Assembly (NCBI RefSeq): GCF_003938655.1
Contig: NZ_RJJT01000002.1
Location: 124,001 to 188,000, forward strand
DNA length: 64,000 nt
Source of the DNA: Rhizobium pisi
GTDB lineage: Bacteria; Pseudomonadota; Alphaproteobacteria; Rhizobiales; Rhizobiaceae
Reading direction: 5' to 3'
In this document: in pieces, positions 62,621-64,000 of the stretch
Layout of the letters: the number at the start of each line of letters is the position of its first letter
Numbering within the stretch: position 1 is the stretch's first letter
Notes under the pieces: generated by a model
What the model was told of the DNA's origin: nothing
Database searches by the model: none
Seen by the model: the letters and a program-made list of their open reading frames with translations, nothing else
Made by a program: the position numbers and the translations under genes

Positions 62621-64000
62621 TTATGACAGCGGCTCCATCGCTTCGAAAGCTGGCAAGGCGCCGCTGGCATAGCCAATCGTCCCGAGCGAACCGATGGCGA
62701 TCCGGCCGTCGCGGATCGACAGGAGCGGCCCATCCGGGCCTTGCTCATAGAGATCCGGATGGGCCGCGGCAAAGCGCGCTTTCTCCGCCAATGGCGCGCC
62801 CTGCATGCCAGCCACATAGTGATGGCCGTTGCGCTCGACATGGGAAAGGCCGAGGAGAGACACCAGCGCCAGATCCTGCTGCACGGCAAGTCCTGCCTGG
62901 CAGGTCAGGTCTTCGCCGGAGAGGAACAACCCCAGCACGCTTCCTGTCCTGATCCGGATCGCCTTCATGAGCGAGCGGTAAATGCCCTTGCAGGTTTTCG
63001 AAGAGACGCCGATATAGCCGAGCCCGCGGACCCGGGCGAAGGCGCCGTCGCCGTCGTCGCTTTCATCGATCAGGAAGGGCAGTTGCGCCGCGAGATCCCC
63101 GAGCGGCGTTTCCATGGTGATCTCGCGCGAGAACGGCTGTTCGACGAAGGCAATGGCGGCGCGCAGCCGCGCCAGGTGAGGCACGGCCTCGATCCGCGCC
63201 AGCAAGGCGGCAAGCTGTTCGGCGGTGGTGAATTGTTCGTTGCCGTCGACCGTCACCCGGTAATCGGGCACGCGGTCGAGCACGGCGGCGATTCGTCTGA
63301 GGCGGTCGAGATCGGCATCGATCACGCCTGAAAGCTTGATCTTGAACCAATGGTTGCCATAACGCGTTATCACCGCCTCGAGGCTCTGCGGCAGGCCATC
63401 GTCGATGGGTTCGGCGATATCGTTCTCGGTGATCGGATCGAGAAGCCCAATCGTATGCCGGGCCGAGATCGAGCCGGCGGGGCGAAGGCCGGCAAGCACC
63501 GCCGCCGCTGCATCGGCATCGATATCCCCAGGCAGCATATGGCCGCCGATGCCGATGATATTACGGCGCACTGCATCGAAAAACGAAATGCCGGCCATAC
63601 GGCAATAGGCATCCAGCGCCGCGCGGGCGATGAGCGAAGGGCCGAACCCGGCGGCCAATGGATTTCCCGGCAGGCGGCGCACGGTTTCGATCTCGTTGAC
63701 GCGTGCGGCGGTAAACAATGTCGTCGGGTGAGATGTTTCGAGCGACGCAGCGGCAGCGGCGCGGATCGAGGCGCGCAGCTGATCGACATTTTGCGCCGGC
63801 GTGAAGGCCGGGTTCTTGTCGAACCATTTCGGCACCATCATTTCGGCGGCTGCGCCGATGGCGGTTCGCCCCTCTTCATCCTCGACGCGGACCTTCAGGA
63901 AGGCCTGCGGCGCCTTTTCGAGGGTGGCAGCGCCGAAACGGAACGGCAGGCGCAGCCTGATATCACGCTCGAAGGCGTCGACTTCGATGATTCTGATGCG
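62621..64000 (-). CDS. Enolase-superfamily sugar-acid dehydratase/racemase (5' partial)
   Basis: The frame is open to the right edge, so the start lies outside the window; about 459 residues are present. The first visible residues IIEVDAFERDIRLRLPFRFG are the N-terminal capping domain. The barrel has a lysine pair in FKIKLSG (near 225), then metal acids in VTVDGNEQF, FVEQPF and LIDESDDGDG, and a distal Lys in VSSKTCKGIYRS. This fits the mandelate-racemase/muconate-cycloisomerase group. With L-arabinonate dehydratase downstream (169-bp gap), a sugar acid is the likely substrate, by inference. Confidence 0.85.
   Translation of the reverse strand, partial: RIRIIEVDAFERDIRLRLPFRFGAATLEKAPQAFLKVRVEDEEGRTAIGAAAEMMVPKWFDKNPAFTPAQNVDQLRASIRAAAAASLETSHPTTLFTAARVNEIETVRRLPGNPLAAGFGPSLIARAALDAYCRMAGISFFDAVRRNIIGIGGHMLPGDIDADAAAAVLAGLRPAGSISARHTIGLLDPITENDIAEPIDDGLPQSLEAVITRYGNHWFKIKLSGVIDADLDRLRRIAAVLDRVPDYRVTVDGNEQFTTAEQLAALLARIEAVPHLARLRAAIAFVEQPFSREITMETPLGDLAAQLPFLIDESDDGDGAFARVRGLGYIGVSSKTCKGIYRSLMKAIRIRTGSVLGLFLSGEDLTCQAGLAVQQDLALVSLLGLSHVERNGHHYVAGMQGAPLAEKARFAAAHPDLYEQGPDGPLLSIRDGRIAIGSLGTIGYASGALPAFEAMEPLS

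Overview
The window is high-GC alphaproteobacterial chromosome or large-replicon DNA, most likely from a Rhizobium of the R. leguminosarum/etli group. This rests on family resemblance only: an L-arabinonate dehydratase very like the characterised R. leguminosarum enzyme, rhizobial palindromic intergenic repeats, GGAAC-N18/19-TT motifs of the EcfG/RpoE2 stress-sigma type, BA14K-like and DUF2934 proteins, and an O-antigen gene set. No tRNA, rRNA or CRISPR array was seen.

Layout. 1-5.8 kb: SpeF-type ornithine decarboxylase (5' end outside the window), PotE ornithine/putrescine antiporter, an orphan periplasmic binding protein, a Cax-type Ca2+/H+ antiporter and a two-helix K+ channel; together they suggest pH and cation homeostasis. 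5.8-11.6 kb: a small gene behind a candidate stress promoter, then a minus-strand set of AI-2E-type permease, PPK2, SulP/STAS permease, HlyD-like protein and DUF3302 protein. 11.9-17.7 kb: a DUF3300-DUF2950 pair, a frameshifted CYTH gene and a large membrane-anchored regulator-like protein.

17.7-26.8 kb is a patchwork of decayed accessory DNA. It holds a truncated HEPN protein, two copies of a ~114-nt sRNA-like element whose hairpin loop contains UCCUCCU, an orphan MbcA/Xre-type antitoxin-like gene behind 9-bp iterons, an Lnb-like membrane protein, a bifunctional PBP with a BA14K-like tail, a complete IS3-family element sitting in the terminator of the second sRNA copy, a kinase/response-regulator fusion relic and an IS5-like relic.

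26.8-35.5 kb: mannonate dehydratase with its GntR regulator, DUF2934 and small membrane proteins, then polysaccharide genes (O-antigen ligase, CapD/WbpM-type dehydratase, initiating sugar-phosphate transferase). 35.7-51.7 kb is a branched-chain amino-acid catabolic island. A minus-strand operon encodes HSD10-type SDR, thiolase, acyl-CoA dehydrogenase and the whole branched-chain 2-oxoacid dehydrogenase (E1a, E1b, E2, E3). An AraC regulator diverges from it. After a toxin-antitoxin pair whose toxin has an in-frame stop, a plus-strand operon encodes isovaleryl-CoA dehydrogenase, both methylcrotonyl-CoA carboxylase subunits, a MaoC hydratase and a CitE-like lyase. The last two occupy the place usually held by methylglutaconyl-CoA hydratase and HMG-CoA lyase.

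51.7-59.7 kb: an RND efflux system with its own two-component system and outer-membrane lipoprotein. Two of its promoter regions carry the same four-half-site array (N5-N6-N5 spacing), probably the response-regulator operator. 60-64 kb: sugar-acid catabolism (RraA-family protein, L-arabinonate dehydratase, enolase-superfamily enzyme running off the end).

The strongest leads for something undescribed are the MaoC-CitE pair in leucine breakdown, the shared efflux operator array, and the duplicated anti-Shine-Dalgarno sRNA-like element with its IS-split copy.
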